From NCBI RefSeq assembly GCF_900115005.1, contig NZ_FOUY01000036.1, positions 1 through 61,397 of the forward strand: DNA of 61,397 bases, read 5' to 3'. Positions within the stretch are counted from its first letter, which is position 1; each line of letters starts with the position of its first letter. Position numbers and translations under genes: made by a program. Below the pieces are notes generated by a model. It searched no databases. It was given only the letters and a program-made list of their open reading frames with translations, and was not told the origin of the DNA. This document shows positions 22,452 to 31,791 of this stretch, one piece after another. Source of the DNA: Pseudonocardia ammonioxydans. Lineage in GTDB: Bacteria > Actinomycetota > Actinomycetes > Mycobacteriales > Pseudonocardiaceae.

Positions 22452-24052
22452 CGCTCCTGCTCCCGCGCCGGGCCGGCCCGGACCAGCAGCGCCGCGGGGA
22501 CGCACGCGATGAGCAGCAGCGCGAGCGCGGCCGGAGCCGCCGCGCCGTAGGCCCCGAGCGCGGTCTCGGCCCACAACCGGGTGGCGAGGGTGTCGACCCC
22601 GGTCGGGCGCAGCATCAGGGTCGCCGGGAGCTCCTTCATCGCGGTCACCGTGACCAGCAGCCCGCCGGCGGCGACCCCCGGCCAGGCCTGCCGCGCGGTC
22701 ACCGCCCACCAGGTCCCCGCCGCCGACCGGCCGAGCGTGCGGGCGACCTCCTCCGCCTCGACCGGCACCCGCTCGACCGCGGAGCGGGTCGCGCCGAGCG
22801 CCTTGGGCAGGAGCAGCACCGCGTAGGCGAACACCAGTACCGCGGCCGTCTGGTACAGCCCGGGCAGCACGGCCAGCGAGAAGAACACCAGCGCGAGCCC
22901 GACGACGACGCCCGGCAGCCCCTGCCCCAGGTAGGCGATCGACTCGACGGCGGCCGCGCCCCGGCTCCGGTGGCGGGCCGCGAGCACGCCGACCGGCAGG
23001 GCCAGCAGCACCGCGAGCAGCCCCGCCGCGCCGGCCAGCAGCAGCGTCGACCACGCGGCCGACGCGAGCCGGGCCCAGTCCACGTCGATGCCGCCGGCGG
23101 CGACGATCCGCCCCACCAGCACCGCGGGCGGCCCGACCAGGGTGAGCGCGGCGACCGCGGAGAGCCCACCCACGGCCGCCGCGGTGCCGGCCCGGCCCGG
23201 GTGGGCCGGTGGGGTCCGGTGCACCGCCGACGTGGCCCGGCCGCGGGTGAACCGCCGCCGCGCCGCCCGCTCGGCCACCACCAGCAGCAGCGTCAGCGCG
23301 GCCAGCACCAGTGCCGTCACCGCGGCGCCGGTGCGGTCGACGGTCCCCTCGTAGGCGGCCTGCACCGCCCAGGTGAACGACTCGTAGCGCAGCAGCGCCG
23401 GCGCACCGAAGTCGGACAGCGTGTACAGCGCGGCGAGCAGCGTGCCGGCCAGCGCGGCCGGCACCGCCTGCGGCAGCGTGACCCGGCAGAACGCGGCGAG
23501 CGGGCCCCGGCCGAGGGTCCGGGCGGCGTCCTCCGGGCCGGTGTCGGCCGCGCGCAGCGCCGCGGCGGCGGGCAGCGTCACGTAGGGCGTGCACGCCGGC
23601 ACGAGCACCAGGACCAGCGGGGCCAGGCCACGGGCGTCGGGCCGCACCGCCAGCACCGCGAACGCCAGGAGGTAGGACGGCACCGCCAGCGGCAGCGCCG
23701 CCAGCACCCACCACAGCCCCGGCCGGGGCAGCCGGACCCGGGCGAGCAGCGTCGCGGTCGCCAGGCCCAGCACCAGACAGCCGGCGGACACGCAGGCGAC
23801 GAGCAGCACCGAGTTCACCAGCAGGGTCAGCGTGCGCCCGCGGGCCAGCAGCCCGGCCACCCGGCCCGGGTCGGCACCGGCGACCCGCACGAGCAGCCAC
23901 ACCAGCGGCAGCGCGGCCGCCGCCGCGACCCCGACGGACGCGGCCAGCAGCAGCCGCGGGGCCCGGCGGCCGGCCGGGCCCGCCGGGACGGAGTGTCCCG
24001 GCGGGTCCGGGGGCGCCACCGCGGCGGGTGCGGGGCCGGTCCGGCGCAGCAC
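22448..24052 (-). CDS. Iron(III) ABC transporter permease (FbpB type, fused halves)
   Basis: 534 aa, about 12 membrane segments in two homologous permease halves, as in FbpB. Each half has an EAA loop: EDAARTLGRGPLAAFCRVTL and EEVARTLGRSAAGTWWAV. It lies 2 bp after the substrate-binding gene and overlaps the ATPase. Confidence 0.92.
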   Translation of the reverse strand: MLRRTGPAPAAVAPPDPPGHSVPAGPAGRRAPRLLLAASVGVAAAAALPLVWLLVRVAGADPGRVAGLLARGRTLTLLVNSVLLVACVSAGCLVLGLATATLLARVRLPRPGLWWVLAALPLAVPSYLLAFAVLAVRPDARGLAPLVLVLVPACTPYVTLPAAAALRAADTGPEDAARTLGRGPLAAFCRVTLPQAVPAALAGTLLAALYTLSDFGAPALLRYESFTWAVQAAYEGTVDRTGAAVTALVLAALTLLLVVAERAARRRFTRGRATSAVHRTPPAHPGRAGTAAAVGGLSAVAALTLVGPPAVLVGRIVAAGGIDVDWARLASAAWSTLLLAGAAGLLAVLLALPVGVLAARHRSRGAAAVESIAYLGQGLPGVVVGLALVFFSLAVLPGLYQTAAVLVFAYAVLLLPKALGATRSAVERVPVEAEEVARTLGRSAAGTWWAVTARQAWPGVAAGGLLVTVTAMKELPATLMLRPTGVDTLATRLWAETALGAYGAAAPAALALLLIACVPAALLVRAGPAREQER

Positions 24053-24054
24053 CG

Positions 24055-25095
24055 TCAGAGCAGGCCCACCTGGGTCATGAGCTGCGTGGTCTCGTCGAGA
24101 CTGCGCAGGTCTGCCAGGTCGAGCTCCGGTGCGTCGAGCTCGGCCAGCGGCGGCACCCCCTGCGGGGACCCGACGCCCGCGACCAGCGGGTACTCGCCGG
24201 TCTCGGTGGCGAAGTACTCCTGGGCCCCGGGGGAGACCAGGAACCGGACCAGCTCCTGGGCCTCGGCGGACTGCGCGGCGCCGGCGAGGATGCCGGCGCC
24301 GGTGACGTTGACCAGCGCGCTCGCGGTGCCCGGCGCCCCGAACTTCAGCCGCGTGTTCGCCGGCGGGGTCTCGGCGGCCACGTAGTAGTAGTGGTTGATC
24401 AGGCCGACGTCGACGGCTCCGGCGTCGACCGCCTCCAGGATGGCGGTGTTGCGGGGGAAGGTCTGGACGTCGTTGGCCTGCAGCCCCTCGAGGAACCGGC
24501 GGGCCTCGTCCTCACCCTCCTGCACCCGCAGCGCGGTCACGAACGCCTGGAACGAGGCGTTGGTCGGGGCGATCCCGACCCGGCCCTTCCACGTCGGGTC
24601 GGTGAGCTCGGTGACGTCCGCGGGCACCTCGGCCTCGGAGACCCGCGTGTTGTACGCGGCGACCCGGGCCCGCCCGGTCAGGCCGACCCAGCCGCCGTCG
24701 GTCGAGGTGTACCCGGCCGGGACGGCGGTGCGCACGTCCTCGGGCAGCGGGGCGAACGAGCCCTGCAGCGCCCCGAGCGCGCCGGCGTCCTGGGAGAGGA
24801 ACACCTGGGCGGGGGTCGCGTCGCCCTCCTCGGCGAGCTGGGCCGCCATCTCGGTCGTGGAGCCGTACCGGGTCTCCACCGTGATGCCGGACTGCTCCTG
24901 GAACTGCTGGATCAGCGGTCCGACGAGCTCCTCGTCGCGGCCCGAGTACAGGGTCAGGGTGCGCTGCCCGGCGGCGACCGGTTCGGCGGCCGGCTCGGCG
25001 GGGGCCGGGCCGGACCCACCGCCGCACGCGGCGACGAGCAGGGTCGTGGCCAGGAACGCGCCGGCGAGCACGCCGGTCCTGGTGGAGCGGGTCAC
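24055..25095 (-). CDS. Iron(III) ABC transporter substrate-binding lipoprotein (FbpA/FutA type)
   Basis: 346 aa. Signal peptide with lipobox LVAAC (lipid-anchored C24) and a Gly-rich linker; the ferric-binding fold starts at TLTLYSGRDEELV and includes the tyrosine cluster INHYYYVAAE (Y236-238) that coordinates Fe3+ in this family. GTG start with GGAGG. First gene of the transporter operon; an iron-box-like site lies 66 bp upstream. Confidence 0.93.
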   Translation of the reverse strand: MTRSTRTGVLAGAFLATTLLVAACGGGSGPAPAEPAAEPVAAGQRTLTLYSGRDEELVGPLIQQFQEQSGITVETRYGSTTEMAAQLAEEGDATPAQVFLSQDAGALGALQGSFAPLPEDVRTAVPAGYTSTDGGWVGLTGRARVAAYNTRVSEAEVPADVTELTDPTWKGRVGIAPTNASFQAFVTALRVQEGEDEARRFLEGLQANDVQTFPRNTAILEAVDAGAVDVGLINHYYYVAAETPPANTRLKFGAPGTASALVNVTGAGILAGAAQSAEAQELVRFLVSPGAQEYFATETGEYPLVAGVGSPQGVPPLAELDAPELDLADLRSLDETTQLMTQVGLL

Positions 25096-25160
25096 GTGAT
25101 CCTCCGTGTCTCGTGGGCCTGTCCGGTATGTGAGGACCATCCGGTCGCTCCCGTTCAGGG

Positions 25161-25179
25161 CGAGGGCAGGCTAACCTCG
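25161..25179. promoter_or_regulatory. DtxR/IdeR iron box
   Basis: CGAGGGCAGGCTAACCTCG matches the TTAGGTTAGGCTAACCTAA consensus at AGG--AGGCTAACCT. It sits between the divergent iron transporter and two-component genes. Confidence 0.65.
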
Positions 25180-25224
25180 GTCGCCGGAGGGGCGATCTCC
25201 CGAGAATTGAGGGGGTGCGGCGTC

Positions 25225-25878
25225 GTGCTGCGGGTCCTGCTGGTCGACGACCACCGCTCGTTCACCGACCTGCTCGCGCTCGGCCTGGGCGCCGAGCCCG
25301 ACCTCGCCGTCGTCGGTGTCGCCCACACCGCCGACGACGCCCGCACGGCGCTCGCCGGGACCGCCCGGTGCGACGTGGTCGTGCTGGACGTCCGGCTGCC
25401 CGGCGGCGGGCTGTCCCTGCTCCCGGCGGTGCACGCGGCCGGCGCCCGCGCGCTCGTGCTCACCGCGCACCCCCGGCCCGGACCCGCCCGGCTGGCCCGC
25501 GCGGCCGGCGCGGCCGGGTTCCTGGGCAAGGAGGCCCCGCTGACGGAGATCCTTCGTGCAGTCCGGGCCGTCGGGGCCGGCCGGGACCTCGGGGCGGGTG
25601 GCACGGTCCCTGCCGCGGCCGGGCCGGCCGCCGACCCGGGCCTGCCGCACCTGACCCCGCGCGAGCTGGAGGTGCTGGGCGGGCTGGCCCGCGGGCGGGA
25701 CGTCGCCCGCATCGCATCGGGCCTCGCCCTGTCGCCGCATACCGTGCGCGACCACGTCCGCGCCGTGCTGGGCAAGCTGGACGCCCGGTCCCAGCTGGAG
25801 GCCGTCGTCGTCGCGGAGCGGCTGGGCCTGGTGGCCTTCGACCCGGAGGGCGAGCCCGTCGCCGACCTCCTCCGATGA
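25225..25878 (+). CDS. NarL/LuxR-family response regulator
   Basis: 217 aa. Receiver domain 1-115: acidic pair VDDH (8-10), phospho-acceptor VVLDVRLPG (D55), conserved lysine FLGKE (K102). LuxR-type DNA-binding domain about 150-210 with LTPRELEVLGGLARG and SPHTVRDHV. GTG start with GAGGGGG. Its stop overlaps the histidine kinase start (ATGA). Divergent from iron uptake. Confidence 0.92.
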   Translation: MLRVLLVDDHRSFTDLLALGLGAEPDLAVVGVAHTADDARTALAGTARCDVVVLDVRLPGGGLSLLPAVHAAGARALVLTAHPRPGPARLARAAGAAGFLGKEAPLTEILRAVRAVGAGRDLGAGGTVPAAAGPAADPGLPHLTPRELEVLGGLARGRDVARIASGLALSPHTVRDHVRAVLGKLDARSQLEAVVVAERLGLVAFDPEGEPVADLLR

Positions 25879-27155
25879 AGATCTTGCGGGCGCTGCGGAC
25901 CCGAAGCCTGCTCGGCCGGACCCTGCTCCGGCACGGCCTGCTCACCGTCACCGCGCTGCTCGTGCTGTGCGGGCTGGTCGCGGGCGGGGTGTGGTGGCTC
26001 GCGCACGCCGAGGCCGAGCGCCGCGCCGAGCAGGTGTCCCGGCGGGTCGCGGCGGCCGTCGTGGTGCCGCTGGCCGAGCGCGACCTCGGTGCCGCGGGGG
26101 CACGGGACCGGGCGCGGCTGCTCGACGACCTGGAGCCCTTCCGCACGGTCGGCATGGTGTCGCGGGTCAAGGTCTGGCTGGTCGAGCGGGACTCGGCGCG
26201 GGTGGTGTTCTCCGACGAGCCGCGGATCGAGGGCGTGACCCGCCGCTTCGACCCGGTCCTCGCCGCCCGCCTGGACGCCGGGGAGGCGGTGGTGCTGACC
26301 GTGCCCGACGACCCGGAGCACCGCTACGAGCAGGCCGGCGACCTGCGCGAGGTGTTCCTGGGCTTCTCCGACGTCGCCGGCCGCGCGGCCCGCCTGGAGG
26401 TCTACGTCCCGGTCGACGTCGAGGGGGCCACCGCCCGGGCCGTGGGACTCCTGCTGCCGCCGGCGATCGCCGGGATGGGCGCGGTCGCGCTGGCCGTGCT
26501 GCCGCTGTCGGTGGCGCTGGCCCGCCGGCGCGAGCGGGACCGGGCCGAGCGGCGCGACGCGGCCCTGTACGGCCTGGCAGCCGGCGAGCTCGCCCGGCGC
26601 GACCTCGCCCGCCGGCTGCACGACGACGTGCTGCCCGGCCTGGCCTCGGCAGGGCTGATGCTCGATCTGGCCGCGGCCCGCCCGGAGCTGCTGGGCCGCG
26701 CCCGGGAGTCCGTCGGCGACGGGGTCACCCGGATCCGGTCCGTCCTCGACGACCTGGTGCCCGACGACGTCGGCGCGGCCGGGCTGGCTGCGGCGCTGCG
26801 CGCCCAGGCCCGGGACGGGATCCCACCGGCCCGGGTCGAGATCGGTGGGGCGGCCGGGCTGACGGACCGGACCGCCGTCCTGCTGCACCGCATCACCGGG
26901 GAGCTGCTGCGCAACGCCCGGGCGCACGCGGCGGCGAGCCGGATCACGGTCACGCTGGCCGTCACCGGCGGCACCGCCCGGCTGGACGTGGCCGACGACG
27001 GCACCGGTTTCGACCCGGGCACCGGGCCGCAGCCCGGCCACATCGGCCTGCTGCTCGTCCGCCGCGCCGCGGCCGATGCCGGTGGCCGGATCGATGTCCG
27101 CAGCGATCCCGGAGCGGGGACGGTGGTCACGGTGGAGCTGCCGGCCGCGACGTGA
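25875..27155 (+). CDS. Sensor histidine kinase (HisKA_3 family)
   Basis: 426 aa. TM1 about 20-44, an extracytoplasmic sensor of about 145 residues, TM2 about 189-216, then dimerisation helix RRDLARRLHDDVLPGLASAG with phospho-acceptor H249 and a degenerate HATPase domain (ELLRNARAHAAAS, DDGTGFDPG, GHIGLLLVRRAAADAGG). Partner of the preceding regulator; a link to iron or oxidative stress is inferred from position only. Confidence 0.9.
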   Translation: MKILRALRTRSLLGRTLLRHGLLTVTALLVLCGLVAGGVWWLAHAEAERRAEQVSRRVAAAVVVPLAERDLGAAGARDRARLLDDLEPFRTVGMVSRVKVWLVERDSARVVFSDEPRIEGVTRRFDPVLAARLDAGEAVVLTVPDDPEHRYEQAGDLREVFLGFSDVAGRAARLEVYVPVDVEGATARAVGLLLPPAIAGMGAVALAVLPLSVALARRRERDRAERRDAALYGLAAGELARRDLARRLHDDVLPGLASAGLMLDLAAARPELLGRARESVGDGVTRIRSVLDDLVPDDVGAAGLAAALRAQARDGIPPARVEIGGAAGLTDRTAVLLHRITGELLRNARAHAAASRITVTLAVTGGTARLDVADDGTGFDPGTGPQPGHIGLLLVRRAAADAGGRIDVRSDPGAGTVVTVELPAAT

Positions 27156-27157
27156 CC

Positions 27158-27245
27158 AGCGCTCCCGGACGGCAGTGGTCCCGGACGGACGGCAGCGTGC
27201 CCGACGGCAGCGTGCCGGACCGCAGCGTTCCGGACGGCACTGTGC
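27158..27245 (+). repeat. 15-nt degenerate tandem repeat upstream of the MFS gene
   Basis: About five units around CCGGACGGCAGCGTG between the kinase stop and the MFS promoter. Confidence 0.65.
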
Positions 27246-27263
27246 GGAAGCGCACTCCCGGCA

Positions 27264-27284
27264 AACTTGCACGCAGTGCACGTT
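27264..27284. promoter_or_regulatory. TetR-type operator
   Basis: Palindrome with arms AACTTGCAC/GTGCACGTT (8 of 9 pairs) around GCA. It covers the -35 region of the MFS-tetR promoter. Confidence 0.55.
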
Positions 27285-27296
27285 CGCGCGCATTAT
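27267..27296 (+). promoter_or_regulatory. Promoter of the MFS-tetR operon, probably leaderless
   Basis: TTGCAC, 18-nt spacer, CATTAT; a start about 7 nt downstream coincides with the GTG start codon at 27303, which has no Shine-Dalgarno sequence. Confidence 0.5.
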
Positions 27297-27302
27297 CGTT
27301 GC

Positions 27303-29354
27303 GTGACGTCAACTACCCGCGCGACCCGCGCTCCGGAGGAGGCCGCCGCCCACCGGCGCGACGTGCTCATTCCGCTGACCGGCCTGCTGATGGCCCTGTT
27401 CGTCGGCGTGCTCTCCAGCACGATCGTGTCCAACGCGCTGCCCCGCATCCTCGGCGACCTCGGCGGCACCCAGGCCGAGTACACCTGGGTGGTCTCGGCG
27501 TCGCTGCTGGCGATGACGGCCTCGACCCCGATCTGGGGCAAGCTCGCGGACCTCTACTCCAAGAAGGTGCTGGTCCAGGCGGCGATCGGGATCTTCCTGA
27601 TCGGCTCGCTGCTCTGCGGCCTGGCCGTCTCGACGTCACAGCTGATCGGTTTCCGGGTGCTGCAGGGGCTCGGCATGGGTGGCCTGCAGTCGCTCGCCCA
27701 GGTCGTGATCGCCGCGATCATCACCCCGCGCGAGCGCGGCCGCTACATGGGCTACCTGAGCGCGATCATGTCGCTGGCGGTCGTCGGCGGCCCGCTGCTC
27801 GGCGGGGTCATCGTCGACTCCCCGCTGGGCTGGCGCTGGTGCTTCTTCGTCGGCGTCCCGCTCGCCGCGATCGCGCTGGTCGTGCTGCAGCGCACGCTGA
27901 ACCTCCCGACGGCACCGCGCGACGACGTCTCGATCGACTACCTCGGCGCCCTGGTGATCGCGGCCGGAGTCTCGGCCCTGCTGCTGTGGACCTCGCTGGC
28001 CGGCAAGGAGTTCGCCTGGGGCTCGCCGACCTCGATCGGCCTGGTCGTCGCCGGTGTGCTGCTGCTGGGGCTGGCCGTGGTCGTCGAGCGCCGCGCGAAG
28101 GAGCCGGTCGTGCCGCCGTTCCTGTTCCGGGACCGGACGTTCGTGCTGGCCACGGTGGCGAGCCTGTTCGTCGGTGTCGCGATGTTCGGCTCGACGATCT
28201 TCCTCTCGCAGTACTTCCAGCTCGCCCGGGGCGCGACCGCCACCGAGGCCGGGGTGATGACCCTCCCGATGATCGTCGGGATGTTCGTGGCCTCCAACGT
28301 GGCCGGGCAGCTGATCAGCCGCTACGGCCGCTGGAAGCGCTACCTCGTGACCGGCGGCGCGTCCCTGGTCGCCGGCCTGACGCTCGCCGCGGTGATCGTC
28401 TCCTCGACCGTGCCGTACTGGCAGGTCGCGATCGCGATGCTGCTCGTCGGCACGGGCGTGGGCATGACCCAGCAGAACCTCGTGCTCGCCGTGCAGAACA
28501 CGGTGGCGCTGCGCAACATGGGCGCCGCGAGCTCGACGGTCACTTTCTTCCGCTCGCTGGGCGGCTCGGCGGGTGTCGCCGGGCTGGGCGCGCTGCTGGC
28601 CTCGGTGGTCGCGTCGCGGACCTCGTCCGGGCTGGCCGCCGCCGGGATCGACGGCGGTGGCGCCACCGCGGGCGGGCAGGTGCCGAACCTGGCCGAGCTG
28701 CCCGAGCCCGTCCGGTCGATCGTCATGGACTCCTACGGCCACGCGATCGCCGACATCTTCCTGGTCGCCGCGCCGCTGGCGGCGCTGGCACTGATCGCGA
28801 TCGTGTTCCTGCGTGAGCGGCCGCTGCGCGACACGATCGACATCGAGCCGGGCGACATCGAGCCGGGCACCGGGCCGGGCACCCCGGCCGGGGCGAGCCC
28901 CGGCACCGGGACCCACAGCACCGGGGCCCACGGCCGCACCGGAGCCGACCGCACCGCGGCGGCCGCCGGCACCGCGCCGGTCCTGCACGGCATCGTGCGG
29001 GCCGACGGGGCCCCGGCCGCGGGGGCCGTGCTCACCGTCCTCGACCGGGACGGGACCGAGCTGGCCCGCACCCGCGCCGACGACGACGGTCACTACCGGA
29101 TCTGCGTCGCGACCGGCACCGTCTCCACGGTGTACCGCTGGGAGGGCAGGCCCGCCGCGCACCGGGTGACGGTGCCGCAGGAGGGCATGCGCCTCGACGT
29201 CGACCTGGAGCCGCTGCCCGGACCGGCTCGGCCCGAGATCGTCTCGGTGGGCGAGCCCGCGACCCGCGGAGTGGCATTCCCGGAGGCGGTCGCCCCGGGA
29301 ACGGTGCTCCCGGGAACGGCGGGCCGCACGAACACCGGAGCCGACCGTGGCTGA
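27303..29354 (+). CDS. DHA2-family MFS exporter with C-terminal carboxypeptidase-regulatory-like domain
   Basis: 683 aa. Residues 20-520 form a 14-segment EmrB/QacA-type drug:proton antiporter with motif A (GKLADLYSKK) and motif C-like GPLLGGVIVD. A Gly/Thr-rich linker (about 520-555) leads to a beta-sandwich resembling CarboxypepD_reg (LHGIVRADGAPAAGAVLTVL, RADDDGHYRI; about 558-640) and a low-complexity end. The added domain is unusual for this transporter family. The gene overlaps the downstream TetR start by 8 bp, the classic efflux pump-repressor pair. Confidence 0.9.
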   Translation: MTSTTRATRAPEEAAAHRRDVLIPLTGLLMALFVGVLSSTIVSNALPRILGDLGGTQAEYTWVVSASLLAMTASTPIWGKLADLYSKKVLVQAAIGIFLIGSLLCGLAVSTSQLIGFRVLQGLGMGGLQSLAQVVIAAIITPRERGRYMGYLSAIMSLAVVGGPLLGGVIVDSPLGWRWCFFVGVPLAAIALVVLQRTLNLPTAPRDDVSIDYLGALVIAAGVSALLLWTSLAGKEFAWGSPTSIGLVVAGVLLLGLAVVVERRAKEPVVPPFLFRDRTFVLATVASLFVGVAMFGSTIFLSQYFQLARGATATEAGVMTLPMIVGMFVASNVAGQLISRYGRWKRYLVTGGASLVAGLTLAAVIVSSTVPYWQVAIAMLLVGTGVGMTQQNLVLAVQNTVALRNMGAASSTVTFFRSLGGSAGVAGLGALLASVVASRTSSGLAAAGIDGGGATAGGQVPNLAELPEPVRSIVMDSYGHAIADIFLVAAPLAALALIAIVFLRERPLRDTIDIEPGDIEPGTGPGTPAGASPGTGTHSTGAHGRTGADRTAAAAGTAPVLHGIVRADGAPAAGAVLTVLDRDGTELARTRADDDGHYRICVATGTVSTVYRWEGRPAAHRVTVPQEGMRLDVDLEPLPGPARPEIVSVGEPATRGVAFPEAVAPGTVLPGTAGRTNTGADRG

Positions 29355-29973
29355 GCAGGCGCCGCAGGGGCGGCGGGAACGGAAGAAGGCCGCGACGCGG
29401 GCGGCGCTGGCCTCGGCGGCGCTGCGCCTGTGCAGCGAGCACGGCGTCGACCAGGTGACCGTCGAGCAGATCGCCGACGCCGCCGACGTCGCACCGCGCA
29501 CCTTCTTCAACTACTTCACCTCCAAGGAGGAGGCGGTCGTCGCCGGCAACGCGGTGACCGCGGAGATCCTGGTGGACGCGTTCACCGGGCGGCCCGCCGA
29601 CGAGCCGGTGACCGAGTCGCTGCGCCACGCCCTGCACGCGGTCGTCACCGACCCGGGCTACCTGGACCGCTTCATGCGGTTGCGGGCGCTGCGCACGCAC
29701 CCGGCCGTCGTCGCCCACCACATGGCCGCCTACGGCGCGCAGGAGCGGGAGCTGGCCGCCGCCGTCGTCGCCCGGACCGGGACCGACCCGGCGAGCGACA
29801 TGTTCCCGACGCTGGCGGCGGCCGCCACCGTCACCGCGCTGCGCGTCGCCGTGCAGCACTGGCTCGGTGACCACGGCACCGACCCGCGGGAACCGGAGCT
29901 GACCCAGCTGGTCGACGAGGCGATGGCGGTGTTCGAGGCCGGGCTGCCCGCCGCGACCGGGGTCCCGGTGTAG
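29347..29973 (+). CDS. TetR family repressor
   Basis: 208 aa. HTH about 12-58 with ERKKAATRAALASAALRLC and IADAADVAPRTFFNYFTSKE. The C-terminal ligand domain is typical of efflux repressors. Its GTG start lies within the MFS stop region, so it is translated with the pump; the palindrome at the MFS promoter is its probable target. Confidence 0.9.
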   Translation: MAEQAPQGRRERKKAATRAALASAALRLCSEHGVDQVTVEQIADAADVAPRTFFNYFTSKEEAVVAGNAVTAEILVDAFTGRPADEPVTESLRHALHAVVTDPGYLDRFMRLRALRTHPAVVAHHMAAYGAQERELAAAVVARTGTDPASDMFPTLAAAATVTALRVAVQHWLGDHGTDPREPELTQLVDEAMAVFEAGLPAATGVPV

Positions 29974-30003
29974 GACACCCGCACCACCGGAGAGACTCGC
30001 CGC

Positions 30004-30852
30004 GTGACCGTCACGATCCTCGACCGGCCGGCACCGGCGCCGCTGGAGCTGACCCTGTACCCCGCCGGCGACACCCGAACCATCGACAAGGCGGCCGCCC
30101 CGGCGCTGCTGGTGGTGCCCGCGATGGGCGTGCGGGCCTCGTTCTACCGGCCGCTGCTGGAGGCGCTGTGCGAGGCCGGCATCTCGGCCGGGGTCGTCGA
30201 GCTGCGCGGGCACCAGGCGCGGCCCGCTCCCCCGCCGTCACGGCGCCACGACCACGGCTACGACGAGCTCGTCGGCGACCTGGGTGCCGCGGTCGAGGCG
30301 GTCCGCGACCGGCTGCCCGGCGCGCCGGTGCTCCCGCTCGGGCACAGCCTCGGCGGGCACGTCGCCGCCGCCTACGCGGCCCGGCACCCGGACCGGATCG
30401 ACGGGCTCGCGCTGGTCGCGTCCGGGAGCGTGCACTGGCGGGCCTGGGGCCTGCGCCACCTGCTGCAGACCCAGGCGGTGGTGGCCGCGGCGGCGGTGCT
30501 GGGGCACTTCCCCGGCCACCGGCTCGGGTTCGCCGGGCGGGAGGCCCGCGGCCAGATGGCCGACTGGGGCCGCTGGGCACGCACCGGGCGGCTGGAGTTC
30601 GGGCGGCCGCGGGTCGACCACGGGCCGTCGATCGCGGCCGTGCACCTGCCGGTGCTCGGGATGAGCTTCGAGCACGACCGGCTGGCCCCGCCCGGGTCGG
30701 CGGAGGCCCTGCTGGGGATGTTCCGTTCCGCCGAGGTGACCCGCGAGCATCTCCGGATCGATGCGGCGCGGCCGCACTTCGGGTGGGCCCGCGAGCCCGG
30801 ATCGGTGGTCCCGGCCCTGGCCGGCTGGGCGCGGACGGTCACCCGGAGCTGA
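30004..30852 (+). CDS. Alpha/beta hydrolase
   Basis: 282 aa, cytoplasmic. Nucleophile elbow GHSLGGH (113-119, S115); FEHDRLAPP provides the acid and the histidine in ARPHFGW near the C-terminus completes a triad. Oxyanion region LLVVPAMGVRASFY. Could be an esterase or lipase; substrate unknown. 30 bp after tetR and possibly in its transcript. Confidence 0.82.
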   Translation: MTVTILDRPAPAPLELTLYPAGDTRTIDKAAAPALLVVPAMGVRASFYRPLLEALCEAGISAGVVELRGHQARPAPPPSRRHDHGYDELVGDLGAAVEAVRDRLPGAPVLPLGHSLGGHVAAAYAARHPDRIDGLALVASGSVHWRAWGLRHLLQTQAVVAAAAVLGHFPGHRLGFAGREARGQMADWGRWARTGRLEFGRPRVDHGPSIAAVHLPVLGMSFEHDRLAPPGSAEALLGMFRSAEVTREHLRIDAARPHFGWAREPGSVVPALAGWARTVTRS

Positions 30853-30868
30853 GCGCCGGGCCGGCCCC

Positions 30869-31462
30869 TCAGGCCCGCCGGCGCCCCGACCAGTGCGGCT
30901 CGACGGCCGCCCAGTCCAGCTCCCAGGCGTGGGCGAACCGGCGCGCCGTCCACCGGAAGCCCAGCCAGCCCGCGGCCAGCACCAGCAGCCCCCACAGCAC
31001 GACGGTCATGAACCCGGCCGCGAAGCCGACGGTGAGCGCGTCGGCCGCGGTCGCCGGCGGGGTGGTCAGCGCCCCGTCCGGGCCGGTCCAGACGGTGATC
31101 CGGTCGCCGACGTCGTACAGGCCGGGCACCGAGGTGCCCGCGGTGCGCTCCGACCCGTCGGGCGCGGTCCAGGCGACGGTGAGGGCCTGCTGCCCGGACT
31201 GGAGGTCGCCGACCGCGGTGGCACGCTCGGTCACCACCGCCGGGACCGGGGTCCGCTCGGTCGCCTCGGTGGCGCCGCGCTCGAGCACGGTGCCGTGCGC
31301 GGCGGAACCGGCCAGCCACGTCAGCAGCAACCCGATCGCGACGAGCAGGCCCAGCCCGACGGACAGGGCGTCCTCCCACCTGGCCGCCGTGCGGCGGAGC
31401 CGGTCCGCTGCTCCCGGTGCCGGGCGCGGGCCCGTGCGGCCGGGACCATCGGCAGTGCGCAT
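30869..31462 (-). CDS. Rv1733c-like membrane protein
   Basis: 197 aa with two membrane helices (about 33-55 and 143-165) and an extracytoplasmic loop containing YDVGDRITVWTGPDG, the layout of mycobacterial Rv1733c and its many actinobacterial paralogues. Function unknown; Rv1733c belongs to the dormancy regulon. Start ATG with GAGGAGG; an upstream GTG-like extension is less likely. Confidence 0.8.
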   Translation of the reverse strand: MRTADGPGRTGPRPAPGAADRLRRTAARWEDALSVGLGLLVAIGLLLTWLAGSAAHGTVLERGATEATERTPVPAVVTERATAVGDLQSGQQALTVAWTAPDGSERTAGTSVPGLYDVGDRITVWTGPDGALTTPPATAADALTVGFAAGFMTVVLWGLLVLAAGWLGFRWTARRFAHAWELDWAAVEPHWSGRRRA

Positions 31463-31791
31463 CGTTCCTCCTCGGAAGAATTCGGACGGAAGCGGCCCGA
31501 CGACCGACAGTGCGGGCCCCATTACCGACCATTACCCCCGTTATCGGTTCGATACATCCTCCCGGGACGAGGATCACCCCGTGAAACGGTGCACGTCGCC
31601 CCGTCGTGCGACCGGTCCGGGCCCGTCGGGAGGGTCACGGCGACCCGCCGCGGGCGACGCTTGTGCGCCCCCGGCACGATCCGTTTACTGGCCGGGCCCG
31701 GCGGACCGGTCGGCACTGATCACGAGCACGAGACCGAGCACGAGGCCGAGCACGAGGCCGGGATCGAGCACGAGCACGACGAGGAGGAGCG
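31463..31791. other. 329-bp divergent intergenic region
   Basis: Separates the Rv1733c-like gene and the ABC operon. The right end (31723-31790) is a run of degenerate GAGCACGAG 9-mers reaching the ribosome site GAGGAGCG. No gene is convincing and I cannot place a promoter. Confidence 0.6.

Noticed and set aside
21324..23900. An 858-residue ABC fusion on the minus strand
   Set aside because: The first 483 codons are a shadow of the permease gene; only the last 375 codons encode the ATPase.
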